A stretch of DNA of 64,000 nt. Source: Ligustrum vulgare (taxonomy: Eukaryota; Streptophyta; Magnoliopsida; Lamiales; Oleaceae). The DNA is taken from assembly GCA_963555705.1 (NCBI GenBank), contig OY743190.1, positions 16,561,491 to 16,625,490 of the forward strand, in the 5' to 3' direction. Positions 1-13,047 of this stretch are shown in pieces. Every line of letters starts with the position of its first letter. Position 1 is the stretch's first letter. A model generated the notes under the pieces. It was not told the origin of the DNA and ran no database searches. It saw only the letters and a program-made list of their open reading frames with translations. A program made the translations under genes and the position numbers.

Positions 1-3000
1 TTATTGTATAGTTTACTACTGTTTTCTTTAAAATATTTACAAATAGTTGTTTGAGAATAATTATTTTTATTGATTGCTGAAGCTATGTCCGTGGAATTCT
101 GGTCGTTCGGGGATGCTTTTGAATATATAAACTAGGGCCGTTTGCAGTCCAGCTGCTCGTAAGGGAAGTAGTTCATTTATTTGAATTCTTATGGCTCGTT
201 CGATTTAGTTTTCAAATTTGAACTCACTAATATTGTATGTTTGATGTAGATTGCAAGAGTTAATAGGAGTCGGAGCATGAGTCGAAGCAGAATCTACAGT
301 TTCACGAAAAGGGGTAAAGGTAACAACAGGTTGGAGCAGTTAATGAACTTTTATGATTCAGAGTAAAAGTAGTTCGTAAAATTTAATGATTTGGTATTGC
401 GATAAATTAATTAATCTATAGTTCATTTTTGTTTTCTTTAAAATAGTTTCTTAGATTTGGTTGACAATGATTGTATGTATTGATTGCAGATGCCGAGCTC
501 GTAAAATACCGGTCTTTCGGGATATTTTTGCTGTGGACACTTGAACCGTCAACAACCTAGCTTCCTATAAGGGAAGTACTTCATTTAGTTAAATGTTTAT
601 GACCAGTTCGATTTAGTTTTAAGTTTAGAATTTTATTACTATTGTATGTTTGATGTAGATTACTTGAGTTAATAGGAGTTAGAGTAGGAGTTGAAGTGAG
701 TGATAACTTTTAATAGAGTAGGGTTAGTGCTAGTAGCAGGCAAGTCACGGTAGGAGTTAGAGTCGAAGTTGGAGTTGAAGAGAGTAATAATTTTTTTAAG
801 ATAAGAGTAGGTGTAGGTCTAGGAGTAGGTAAGTTATAGTCGAAGTAAGAGTCGAAGTAGGCACTAAGTTTCATGAATGGGGTAAGGGTAACAATAGGTA
901 GGAGCAGCTCCTAAAATTTCATAGGTAGAAGTAAGAATAGTGTATGAAATTTCATGTTTTTGTGTTGCTATATATTTATTATTATTGTATAGTTTACCAC
1001 AGTTTTCTTTAAAATATTTACAAAGATTTGTTTGGGAATGATTGCAGAAGCTATGTTCGTTGAATTCTGGTCGTTAGGGGATAATATATAAACCAGGGCC
1101 GTCTGCAATCCAGCTGCATGTAAGTAGTTCATTTATTTAAATTCTTATGGTTCGTTCGATTTATTTTTCACATTTGAACTCATTAATATTGTATGTTTGA
1201 TGTAGATTGCAAGAGTTAATTGGAGTCGGAGCATGAGTCGAAGTAGGGTCTACAGTTTCACGAATAGGGGTAAGAGTAACAATAGGTTTGAGCAGTTAAT
1301 GAACTTTTATGACTCCGGGTAAAAGATGTTTATAAAATTTAATGATTTGGTATTGTGATAAATCAATTAATCTATAGTTTATTTTTGTTTTCTTTAATAT
1401 ATTTTTTAAGATTTGGTTGACAATGATTGTTTGTATTGATTGCAGAAGCCGAGCTCGTAACATATTGGTCTTTTGGGATGCTTTTGACTCTGGACACTGG
1501 GACCGTCGACAACCTAGCTCCCTATAAGGGACGTACTTCGTTTGGTTAAATGTTTATTTCGAGTTCGATTTAGGTTTAAGTTTAGAATTTTATTATTACT
1601 GTATGTTTGATGTTTGAGTTAATAGGAGTTAGAGTAGGAGTTGAAGTGAGTGATAGCTTTTAATAGAGTAGGGTTAGTACTAGGAGTAGGCAAATCACGT
1701 TGGAACTTAGAGTCGAAGTCGGAGTTGAAGAGAGTAATAATTTTTTTAAGAGTAAGGGTAGGTCTAGGAGTAGGTGAGTCATGGTAGGAGTAAGAGTTGA
1801 AGTAGGCACTAAAATTTCACGATTAGGTTAATGGTAACAATAGGTAGGAGCAGCTCCGAAAATTTCATGAGTAGATGTAGGGGTCGTGTATGAAATTTCA
1901 AGTTTTTGTATTACAATATATTTATTATTCAATAATTTACTACAGTTTTCCTTAAAATATTTGTAAAGATTTGCTTGGGAATGATTGTTGTTAATGATTG
2001 CAGAAGCTATGTTCGTGGAATTCTGCTTTTTTGGGGATGCTTATGATTATATACGCTTGGAACTTCCGCAATCCAGCTGCTCGTAGGGGAAGTTGTTTGT
2101 TTATTTAAATTCTTATGGCTTGTTCGATTTAGTTTTCAATTTTTAATTCATTATTATTTTATGTTTGATATAGATTGCAAGATTTAATAGGAGTAGGAGT
2201 CGAAGTAGGGACTACGGTTCACGAATTAGGGTAAGAGTTACAATAGATAGACGCAGTTAATGGAATTTTATGATTCGAATTAAAAGTACTCTGCGAAATT
2301 TAATGATTTGGTAGTGCGATAAATTTTGTGTGTCGCTGTGTATTTATTATCATTGTATAATTTACTACTGTTTTCTTTAAAATATTTACAAATAGTTGTT
2401 TGAGAATAATTGTTTTTATTGATTGCTGAAGCTATGTTCGTGGAATTCTGGTCGTTCGGGGATGCTTTTGAATATATAAACTAGGGCCGTCTGCAGTCCA
2501 GCTGCTCGTAAGGGAAGTAGTTCATTTATTTGAATTCTTATGGATCGTTCGATTTAGTTTTCAAATTTGAACTCACTAATATTGTATGTTTGATGTAGAT
2601 TGCAAGAGTTAATAGGAGTCGGAGCATGAGTCGAAGCAGGATCTATAGTTTCACGAATAGTGGTAAAGGTAACAACAGGTTGGAGCAGTTAATGAACTTT
2701 TATGATTCAGAGTAAAAGTAGCTCGTAAAATTTAATGATCTGGTATTGCGATAAATTAATTAATCTATAGTTCATTTTTGTTTTCTTTAAAATATTTTCT
2801 TAGATTTGGTTGACAATGATTGTATGTATTGGTTGCAGATGCCGAGCTCGTAAAATACCGGTCTCTTGGGATATTTTTGCTGTGGACACTTGAACCGTCA
2901 ACAACCTAGCTTCCTATAAGGGAAGTACTTCGTTTAGTTAAATGTTTATGACCAGTTCGATTTAGTTTTAAGTTTAGAATTTTATTACTATTGTATGTTT

Positions 3001-6000
3001 GATGTAGATTACCTGAGTTAATAGGAGTTAGAGTAGGAGTTGAAGGGAGTGATAACTTTTAATAGAGTAGGGTTAGTGCTAGTAGCAGGCAAGTCACGGT
3101 AGTAGTTAGAGCCGAAGTTGGAGTTGAAGAGAGTAATAATTTTTTTAAGAGTAGGTGTAGGTCTAGGAGTAGGTAAGTTATAGTCGAAGTAAGAGTCGAA
3201 GCAGGCACTAAGTTTCACGAATGGGGTAAGGGTAACAATAGGTAGGAGCATCTCCTAAAATTTCATAAGTAGAAGTAAGAATAGTGTATGAAATTTCATG
3301 TTTTTGTGTTGCTATATATTTATTATTATTGTACAGTTTACCACAGTTTTCTTTAAAATATTTACAAAGATTTGTTTGGGAATGATTGCAGAAGCTATGT
3401 TCGTTGAATTCTGGTCGTTAGGGGATAATATATATACCAGGGCCGTCTGCAATCCAGCTCCATGTAAGTAGTTCGTTTATTTAAATTCTTATGGTTCGTT
3501 CGATTTAGTTTTCAAATTTGAACTCATTAATATTGTATGTTTGATGTAGATTGCAAGAGTTAATTGGAGTCGGAGCATGAGTCGAAGTAGGGTCTACAGT
3601 TTCACGAATAGGTGTAACAGTAACAATAGGTTTGAGCAGTTAATGAACTTTTATGATTCAGAGTAAAAGATGTTTATAAAATTTAATGATTTGGTATTGC
3701 GATAAATCAATTAATCTATAGTTTATTTTTGTTTTCTTTAATATATTTTTTAAGATTTGGTTGACAATGATTGTTTGTATTGATTGCAGAAGCCGAGCTC
3801 GTAAAATACTGGTCTTTTGGGATGCTTTTGACTCTGGACACTTGGACCGTCGACAACCTAGCTGCCTATAAGGGACGTACTTCGTTTGGTTAAATGTTTA
3901 TTTCGAGTTCGATTTAGTTTTAAGTTTAGAATTTTATTATTACTGTATGTTTGATGTTCGAGTTAATAGGAGTTAGAGTAGGTGTTGAAGTGAGTGATAG
4001 CTTTTAATAGAGTAGGGTTAGTACTAGGAGTAGGCAAGTCACGTTGGAAGCTAGAGTCGAAGTCGGAGTTGAAGAGAGTAATAATTTTTTTAAGAGTAAG
4101 GGTAGGTCTAGGAGTAGGTGAGTCATGGTAGGAGTAAGAGTCGAAGTAGGCACTAAAGTTTCACGATTAGGTTAATGGTAACAATAGGTAGGAGCAGCTC
4201 CGAAAATTTCTTGAGTAGATGTAGGAGTCGTGTATGAAATTTCATGTTTTTTTGTATTACTATATATTTATTATTCTATAATTTACTACAGTTTTCTTTA
4301 AAATATTTGTAAAGATTTGCTTGAGAATGATTGTTGTTAATGATTGCAGAAGCTATGTTCGTGGAATTCTGCTCTTTTGGGGATGCTTATGATTATATAC
4401 ACTTGGACCTTCCGCAATCCATCTGCTCGCGGGGGAAGCTGTTTGTTTATTTAAATTCTTATGGCTTGTTCGATTTAGTTTTCAATTTTTAATTCATTAT
4501 TATTTTATGTTTGATATAGATTGCAAGAGTTAATAGGAGTAGGAGTCGAAGTAGGGACTACGGTTCACGAATTAGGGTAAGAGTTACACTAGATAGAAGC
4601 AGTTAATGGAATTTTATGATTCGAATTAAGAGTACTCTGCGAAATTTAATGATTTGGTAGTGCGATAAATTTTTTGTGTCGCTGTGTATTTATTATCATT
4701 GTATAATTTACTACTGTTTTCTTTAAAATATTTACAAATAGTTGTTTGAGAATAATTATTTTTATTGATTGCTGAAGCTATGTTCGTGGAATTCTGGTCG
4801 TTCGGGGATGCTTTTGAATATATAAACTAGGGCCGTCTGCAGTCCAGCTGCTCGTAAGGGAAGTAGTTCATTTATTTGAATTCTTATGGCTCGTTCGATT
4901 TAGTTTTCAAATTTGAACTCACTAATATTGTATGTTTGATGTAGATTGCAAGAGTTAATAGGAGTCGGAGCATGAGTAGAAGCAGGATCTACAGTTTCAC
5001 GAATAGGGGTAAAGGTAACAAAAGGTTGGAGCAGTTACTGAACATTTATGATTCAGAGTAAAAGTAGTTCGTAAAATTTAATGATTTGGTATTGCGATAA
5101 ATTAATTAATCTATAGTTCATTTTTGTTTTCTTTAAAATATTTTCTTAGATTTGGTTGACAATGATTGTATGTATTGATTGCAGATGCCGAGCTCGTAAA
5201 ATACCGGTCTTTCGTGATATTTTTGCTGTGGACACTTGAACCGTCAACAACCTAGCTTCCTATAAGGGAAGTACTTGGTTTAGTTAAATGTTTATGACCA
5301 GTTCGATTTAGTTTTAAGTTTAGAATTTTATTACTATTGTATGTTTGATGTAGATTACCCGAGTTAATAGGAGTTAGAGTAGGAGTTGAAGTGAGTGATA
5401 ACTTTTAATAGAGTAGGGTTAGTGCTAGTAGCAGGCAAGTCACGGTAGTAGTTAGAGTCGAAGTTGGAGTTGAAGAGAGTAATAATTTTTTTAAGAGTAG
5501 GTGTAGGTCTAGGAGTAGGTAAGTTATAGTCGAAGTAAGAGTCGAAGTAGGCGGCACTAAGTTTCACGAATGGGGTAAGGGTAACAACAATAGGTAGGAG
5601 CAGCTCCTAAAATTTCATAAGTAGAAGTAAGAATAGTGTATGAAATTTCATGTTTTTGTGTTGCTATATATTTATTATTATTGTACAGTTTACCACAGTT
5701 TTCTTTAAAATATTTACAAAGATTTGTTTGGGAATGATTGCAGAAGCTATGTTCGTTGAATTCTGGTCGTTAGGGGATAATATATAAACCAGGGCCGTCT
5801 GCAATCCAGCTCCATGTAAGTAGTTCATTTATTTAAATTCTTATGGTTCGTTCGATTTAGTTTTCAAATTTGAACTCATTAATATTGTATGTTTGATGTA
5901 GATTGCAAGAGTTAATTGGAGTCGGAGCATGAGTCGAAGTAGGGTCTACAGTTTCACGAATAGGGGTAACAGTAACAATAGGTTTGAGCAGTTAATGAAC

Positions 6001-8051
6001 TTTTATGATTCAGAGTAAAAGATGTTTATAAAATTTAATGATTTGGTATTGCGATAAATCAATTAATCTATAGTTTATTTTTGTTTTCTTTAATATATTT
6101 TTTAAGATTTGGTTGACAATGATTGTTTGTATTGATTGCGGAAGCCGAGCTCGTAAAATACTGGTCTTTTGGGATGCTTTTGACTCTGGACACTTGGACC
6201 GTCGACAACCTAGCTGCCTATAAGGAACGTACTTCGTTTTGTTAAATGTTTATTTCGAGTTAGATTTAGTTTTAAGTTTAGAATTTTATTATTACTGTAT
6301 GTTTGATGTTCGAGTTAATAGGAGTTAGAGTAGGAGTTGAAGTGAGTGATAGCTTTTAATAGAGTAGGGTTAGTACTCGGAGTAGGCAAGTCACGTTGGA
6401 AGCTAGAGTCGAAGTCGGAGTTGAAGAGAGTAACAATTTTTTTTAAGAGTAAGGGTAGGTCTAGGGGTAGGTGAGTCATGGTAGGAGTAAGAGTCGAAGT
6501 AGGCACTAAAGTTTCACGATTAGGTTAATGGTAACAATAGGTAGGAGCAGCTCCGAAAATTTCATGAGTAGATGTAGGGGTCGTGTATGAAATTTCATGT
6601 TTTTGTATTACTATGTTTACTACAATTTTCTTTAAAATATTTGTAAAGATTTGCTTGTGATTGATTGTTGTTAATGATTGCAGAAGCTATGTTCGTGGAA
6701 TTCTGCTCTTTTGGGGATGCTTATGATTATATACACTTGGACCTTCCGCAATCCAGCTGCTTGTAGGGAAAGTTGTTTGTTTATTTAAATTCTTATGGGT
6801 TTTTCGATTTAGTTTTCAATTTTTAATTAATTATTATTTTATGTTTGATATAGATTGCAAAAGTTAATAGGAGTAGGAGTCGAAGTAGGGACTACGGTTC
6901 ATGAATTAGGGTAAGAGTTACAATAGATAGAAGCAGTTAATCTAATTTTATGATTCGAATTAAGAGTACTCTGCGAAATTTAATGATTTGGTAGTGCGAT
7001 AAATTTTTTGGGTCGCTGTGTATTTATTATCATTGTATATTTTACTACTGTTTTCTTTAAAATATTTACAAATAGTTGTTTGAGAATAATTATTTTTATT
7101 GATTGCTGAAGCTATGTTCGTGGAATTCTGGTCGTTCGGGGATGCTTTTGAATATATAAACTAGGGCCGTCTGCAGTCCAGCTGCTAGTAAGGGAAGTAG
7201 TTCATTTATTTGAATTCTTATGGCTCGTTCGATTTAGTTTTCAAATTTGAACTCACTAATATTGTATGTTTGATGTAGATTGCAAGAGTTAATAGGAGTC
7301 GGAGCATGAGTCGAAGCAGGATCTACAGTTTCACGAATAGGGGTAAAGGTAACAATATGTTGGAGCAGTTAATGTACTTTTATGATTCAGAGTAAAAGTA
7401 GTTCGTAAAATTTAATGATTTGGTATTGCGATAAATTAATTAATCTATAGTTCATTTTTGTTTTCTTTAAAATATTTTCTTAGATTTGGTTGACAATGAT
7501 TGTATGTATTGATTGCAGATGCCGAGCTCGTAAAATACCGGTCTTTCAGGATATTTTTGCTGTGGACACTTGAACCGTCAACAACCTAGCTTCCTATAAG
7601 AGAAGTACTTCATTTAGTTAAATGTTTATGACCAGTTCGATTTAGTTTTAAGTTTAGAATTTTATTAATATTGTATGTTTGATGTAGATTACTTGAGTTA
7701 ATAGGAGTTAGAGTAGGAGTTGAAGTGAGTGATAACTTTAAATTGAGTAGGGTTAGTGCTCGTAGCAGGCAAGTCACGGTAGGAGTTAGAGTCGAAGTTG
7801 GAGTTGAAGAGAGTAATAATTTTTTTAAGAGTAGGTGTAGGTCTAGGAGTAGGTAAGTCATAGTCGAAGTAGGCACTGAGTTTCACGAATGGGGGTAAGG
7901 GTGACATTAGGTAGGAGCAGCTCCTAAAATTTCATAAGTAGAAGTAAGAATAGTGTATGAAATTTCATATTTTTGTGTTGCTATATATTTATTATTATTG
8001 TATAGTTTACCACAGTTTTCTTTAAAATATTTACAAAGATTTGTTTGAGAT
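1..8051. repeat. Left satellite array, about 2.34-kb higher-order repeat (diverged copies)
   Basis: About 3.4 copies of a long tandem unit. The anchor ATTGTATA followed by TTTACTACTG recurs at 3, 2352, 4698 and 7032, giving periods of about 2349, 2346 and 2334. Each unit contains five related blocks, each opening with a TTTTCTTTAAAATATTT-like word. Their lengths are about 411, 556, 386, 557 and 434 bp (measured in the right array). The two long blocks carry an extra purine-rich stretch of AGGAGT/GAAGT words. Copies differ by scattered substitutions and small indels. No gene is visible; short minus-strand frames here are the purine-rich stretch read backwards. Confidence 0.93.
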
Positions 8052-8640
8052 TGATAATTTATAGTTTAGAAATGATAATTTCCAATTTAGAATGAATACT
8101 TTGAAAGTTGAGGAACTAAAATGAGTACTTTTGAAAGTTCAGGGACTAAAATGAATAATTTGAAAATTGAGGGACTGAAATAAACTTCTTTGAAAACAAA
8201 GGGGCTTATATAGTGTAATTAGAACATGTGGGAACAGCCCAAATATATATTTGAACTAGCAGGGACTTATGAAGGCGTTTTAAAAACTACAAGGACTGAT
8301 TTTGAAATAATTTTGGAACCCAGGGACTAAAGGGTAAATTCTGAAATTAAAATAAATCAGATTTTATATATATCAAATCCTTTATTTTTCTCCTTCAGTG
8401 TCGAGAGAAAACGAGGACGCAGCGATGCCGGCCTCGAGCAGGGGAGATCTGCCGGAGTTAAACGCCGGCGATCCACGGCGGTATTACCGCCGCCTTGTGG
8501 CGGTGATCAAAAGGAAAAGAAACGGTAACAAAAGGTAGAGCTTGGTGCGAGAAATTGGGTTAAAACAGCGGCTGAGTTCGCGATTTAGATCGTGATTTCT
8601 CCGGGTATAAATTCGGCTGTCGAGGTAGGTAGATATCTGG
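8052..8640 (+). promoter_or_regulatory. Promoter/leader/5' splice-site module, sense copy in family B LTR
   Basis: In order: repeated 'GGGACTAAAATGA'-type words (8100-8340), a TATA-like TTTATATATATC at 8363-8374, a GC-rich leader with CGCCGG words (8400-8520), and a consensus-like donor CGAG|GTAGGTAG with GT at 8625. It closely resembles the reverse complement of 14168-14800 in the family A LTR, including the phrase TTTTGGAACCCAGGGACTAAA. Promoter activity is inferred from layout only. Confidence 0.5.
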
Positions 8641-9204
8641 GTTTCGATTCTTTTCAGTTTTGGGTTTTTATTTGGGATTCGATTGGATATCAAACGAAAT
8701 GGGCAGTGGCGATTTGACTGGTTACCGATTATGGAGGTGGTGATGTGTGGGATTGTAGGCGAATTGGTTAGTGGTGGTGTCCGTTTGGTTTCTGGTATTA
8801 ATGTGAAATTAATGTGCGTAAGTAAACTTCCCCTATTTTCATGAAAGTAGAAAGTTAATGTGAAATTAATGTGCGTAAGTAAATTTTTCCCTATTTTTTT
8901 CAAAGTTGAATGTAAATGTGGAATTAATGTGTAAACGACTGTCTTGCAACTTAATTTCTTTGATGAATTTCGTTTACTTTATGTAAGTATATGTTATTAA
9001 GAAATTTGTTCAAGCATGCACATTATCATATCATTGCATTATCAAGCATGCATTGGCATCGAAATTGGGAAGTCAAATGTTTTTAAATGAAAGAAATGTG
9101 TCAAGGTGCAAGTTTGTTCAAAAGTTATGTGTCCCAAGTTTTTAAGAAAGAATTGGGTGTACTTCTAGTTCATGAAAGATGCGAGTGAGAAATGGGGCGC
9201 GGGG

Positions 9205-9310
9205 GACCGGTTGCGACGGAATGTCCAACCGTTTTACAGTAGACTGTTAAACCGCTTTGCGGTGGGAAAGTGAATGTTAAACCGCTTTGCTGTGGAAATG
9301 TGAATGTTAA
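9205..9310. repeat. Short hairpin minisatellite in family B LTR (about 3 units)
   Basis: Three units resembling ACCGCTTTGCGGT (a 5-bp stem with a 3-nt loop) are separated by AT-richer spacers such as GTGAATGTTAA. It is the short counterpart of the eight-unit array at 15646-15843 in the solo LTR. Confidence 0.7.
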
Positions 9311-10054
9311 TCTGGTTCCAAATAAGAATTGCCCACTGTTGTCTGATTGACTAGAAGATGCACCAAGTGAGCTCACGATGGAAATGAAGTGAAAGTTTTG
9401 AAATGAAGTGAAAGTTTGAAAAGTTTGAAAGTTCTGGAAAGTAAAGTAAATGGGGATACATACATGGAATTTTTAAAGCATTCATGTCATAAGCATGCAT
9501 CACTTGCACGAAGTTTGCTTACTGAGCTTTAGCTCACCCCAATCCCTCCCCAATATTTTAGGTGATGAATGCTATGAGACGAGGAAAGCACTTGGTGACA
9601 GACTCAGGCTATACCTACCTTCAATCTTTGAAAATAAAGTTAAATTAGAATTTATTTAAGTTTCTCATTAATTATTCCTTAATTCATTTTGTTAATTGTT
9701 TGGTTGAAATTTGCTTTGAATAAGTATGGGTAGTATTAGAGGTTAAATTACCTCTTATTTCATTTGCTAAAATTTATTTACTTGGAATTATATTGTTAAG
9801 GAGTTTAGGACTTATTGTAATGGTTTGGATGATGTTTGGGATTGAATGAGTTGAGATGTGTACTTTAAAATGGTTTTGATGTCCCTCTACAGGTTGGCTA
9901 TTTCCAATTTACAGAGGAGACTTTGTCGAAATTTCTGTAAAATTTCATACTAGAAAAAATAAACGTTTAAATGTTTTAAACGATTTCTTTTCAGCATTTA
10001 AGTAAAGAAAAGTTAGCACGCCGAGATTTAAGATTTTGAACTTGGGGTGTTACA

Positions 10055-10072
10055 TTTTTTGTATCAGAGCTA
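10055..10072 (+). other. Primer-binding site of outer family B element (degraded, tRNA-iMet type)
   Basis: TTTGTATCAGAGCT directly follows the LTR end. Intact plant chromovirus sites read TGGTATCAGAGC, so the first bases have changed. The same altered form occurs in reverse at 31929-31947. Confidence 0.75.
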
Positions 10073-11243
10073 AGAGTTTTAAAAGCGATTCTGTAGACTT
10101 TTAAAATTTATTTGAAAATGGTTCGGGTAACTGAGTCACGCCTCAAGTGCTTCTCCCTCGATCATCTGGTAAGTTAAATTTATGTTCAAGTTAGTAAATG
10201 CGTGGTAATGTTTCCAATATTGTAAATTTTTGCATGTTAATATGTAATGTTGTAAAGTTAAAGGTTAAGGATGTTGTTAATGAATATGACGTGTATACCT
10301 TGATTATGTAAATGTGAAAATGAGATGGTATATATAATATTTTAATAATTTATTGATGTAGAAATGTTCATGTGATATATATATGATGATTATTATACTG
10401 TGAACTTAAGGAGATTGATATGATTAAATGTTGAGGTCATATGGTATGGAGATAAGTGGCATGTCACATGATTACCACAAGTTATGGTGAATAGATAGTT
10501 AATGCATGTTATGATTGTCCTATAGAAGAATAGTGTGAAGATATGTTTGAACTAATTAATCTTATCTTGATCAATGGTTTGTTCATTGCTAAATATGACC
10601 TATGGTCGGGAGACTTCATTTGTTTTTGACAAGATAGATGAATTTATTTAAAATTTTGGTGATGTAGTTGTGGTTACTCATTGTTGGTTGTGCATTAGAT
10701 GTGAGTAGAGCATATTATCCATTTTGAGATCTCTATGGAATATACATAAATTTGGATTGTTTAAATCTAGGATGATCATTAGTGTAACTTTTACTTATTG
10801 TGGAGTTATATCTTTGGGTTAAGTAAACTCGATAAGGGATTATGAATAACAAAAGTCTTATTCATTGGTGATAGGTCAATGATTTATTTATAAAATTCTT
10901 GGTTAGAGTATTGTTGTTATGATGATTTTGAAACCATGGATTTTTAAATTAGTACCTTGGCTTCAGTTTTAAGATGAGTGTATGATACTGAATACTTGAT
11001 TACAATATATAAGTATGGGTTACAGGATTTAAGTTTGATTCTCCGATTTTAAAAGAAATGTCAGCATGTTCAGAAAGGATTTCGTTTGTAAATCTTTCCA
11101 GAAAGATTCTTTTAAAGTTTTAGTATTTCTACTGTATACTTTGGTATGGACGTCAAGTTTCACTAATTCTGGATTATAAAGTCTTCTTTTGGTCAATCTT
11201 CTTGATTTTAGTTTTAAGAATGTGATCAATCAATATATATATA
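10073..11243 (+). mobile_element. Internal region, 5' part, of outer family B element; non-coding
   Basis: No reading frame of note. The first part matches the leader of the minus-strand family B copy (reverse of 31500-31930). The stretch 10370-11230 resembles 36780-37700 inside the family A element, for example the 'GAGGTCATATG' and 'GTGGCATGTCACATGATTAC' words. Gag, protease and reverse transcriptase are absent or unrecognisable. It is interrupted at 11243 by a solo LTR and continues at 16493. Confidence 0.65.
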
Positions 11244-13047
11244 TGTAATACCACTTTTCGTTTTACGTGCTTTCTTGAATACCACCCAATTTTTTTATGA
11301 TGAATAATTTATTTGACAATTATTATTGATAATAAGTTGAATTATTTTGCAGTGGAAAGACTTGGACGTCGTCTCGATCAATGTGCCAATTAAAATATTT
11401 ATAAATTGTTTACGTACAATTCCATGTCTAATTGTTTATTTTAATTGTTACTTACCATTTCTATTTTAATTGAGTAGTAAGTTGCCTAAATTGCATTAAA
11501 TTGAAGTTGAAAAAAAGTTTGGTGACACTTTGGAAATTTATTTGAGGGTCGTGGACTTAAATTACCAATTTATGAGAGCTAAGGGACTAAATTGCAAATT
11601 ACCAAAACTTAAACAATTAAAACCTAAACCCTCAATTTTTACCTAACTCACGATCGCTCTCTCTCACGACCTCGCTCCCTCAGTCTCTCTCTACCGCTGG
11701 TCTCTCTCTCGCGACTCACTCCCTCTCACTCGCACACCTCACCCTCAGCTTCTCTCTCCCTCCGCCCTTGCGGCGCACCACCGGCAGCCACGACCACGAC
11801 CCAACCACCATAAGGAGCTCCCTCTCGCGCGCACACACACAACGCAGACACACCTTCACGCACGCACACATACCCACTTCGATACACACATATATATTTA
11901 TTGATTTTTGTGTATATATGTATGTATATATTGGTATGTATATGCATTTACATATGAAAATTACAGATTTTGATATGTATGCATATATGATTTTCGATTC
12001 AGAACTTTTAAATTGAATTCCACCTGTTTAATTCTTTGAATCTGGAATTTGATATATGTATACATATGGGTGTATACATATGGGTGTATAATTTTCACAA
12101 TGGAGTTTTTAGATTTTGAAAAATTTTATATTAGTTTGGTTAATTGATATTTTTAGCTTGATTTCGAATTTTAAATTGTTAAACTTCAATTTTGGGGTAA
12201 TATGTGTATACATATTTGTGTATGTATGTATACATTTCAAACTTGTCAATGTATGTGAATTTCCAGATTTTGATAAAGTACGAATTTAAGTTTGTTAATA
12301 TATTTTTCGTGCTTAATTATGAGTTGAGAATTGTGAGTTTCTAAATTGGGAAAAATTCCATGAATGGTTAGAGTTATTATTTGTGTATTTTGTACATTTT
12401 GGCTTAAGTTAGATATATTTATTTGAGTTAAAATTTAAACGGCGAAAAAGTCTTCTAACTCGTAATGAAATTGGATTTTTGTGTTTAAAATATGGCATGC
12501 TAGGTGTTTGAAATAATTTTAAACCTCATTTGGATTAAATTGAAGTTTTAACTTTGGTTAGGGGTATGGTTAGTTCAAAACGGATAATGATTGTGTTTTG
12601 AACTAAAAGTTTTGCCTAATTTGATAAGTGAGATTTCAATTTTTTCTTTTTGCCTTTGAGTTTATCTCTTATTTCGAGTATGGTATTATATGTGTTGGAC
12701 TTAGCGTAAGGTCACGTTTGGGATTAAATTGTGAATGAAATAGAAGTTTTAAACCTTGCTTAGAGTTTAAAATGTGATTTTGAACTAAAAGTATATTTTA
12801 GTAAATATTCGGGTACAACTAGGATTTTGGTACATTGATGTCACGGGCAGCCGATGTTCCTCCACTTGCAAATTTAGAAACGGTAAATTATTAAGGACTG
12901 CAGGTAAGTAAACTTCCCCTATTTTCATAGAAGTTACATGTAAATGTGAAACGTGTAAATGGCTGTTTGCAACTTACTTGCTTTGATGAATTACATTTAC
13001 TTTATGAAAGTATATGTTATTAAGAATGCTCAAGCATGCACATTATC

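Larger units (their letters stand above)
8052..10054 (+). mobile_element. 5' LTR (5'-truncated) of outer chromovirus, LTR family B
   Basis: The right end TTGGGGTGTTACA at 10042-10054 is followed by a degraded initiator-Met primer site, so this is the 3' edge of a 5' LTR. It aligns with the solo family B LTR (11244-16487), for instance through GTAAGTAAACTTCCCC, the AAGCATGCACATTATC segment and GTCCCTCTACAGGTTGG. The family B start (TGTAATACCAC) is missing: the copy begins abruptly at the satellite junction near 8052 and is about 2.0 kb long against about 2.84 kb for the solo LTR. Confidence 0.8.

Noticed and set aside
11726..12016. Overlapping frames on both strands near 11.8 kb
   Set aside because: CA/CT-rich and TATG-rich simple sequence within the family B solo LTR promoter region.
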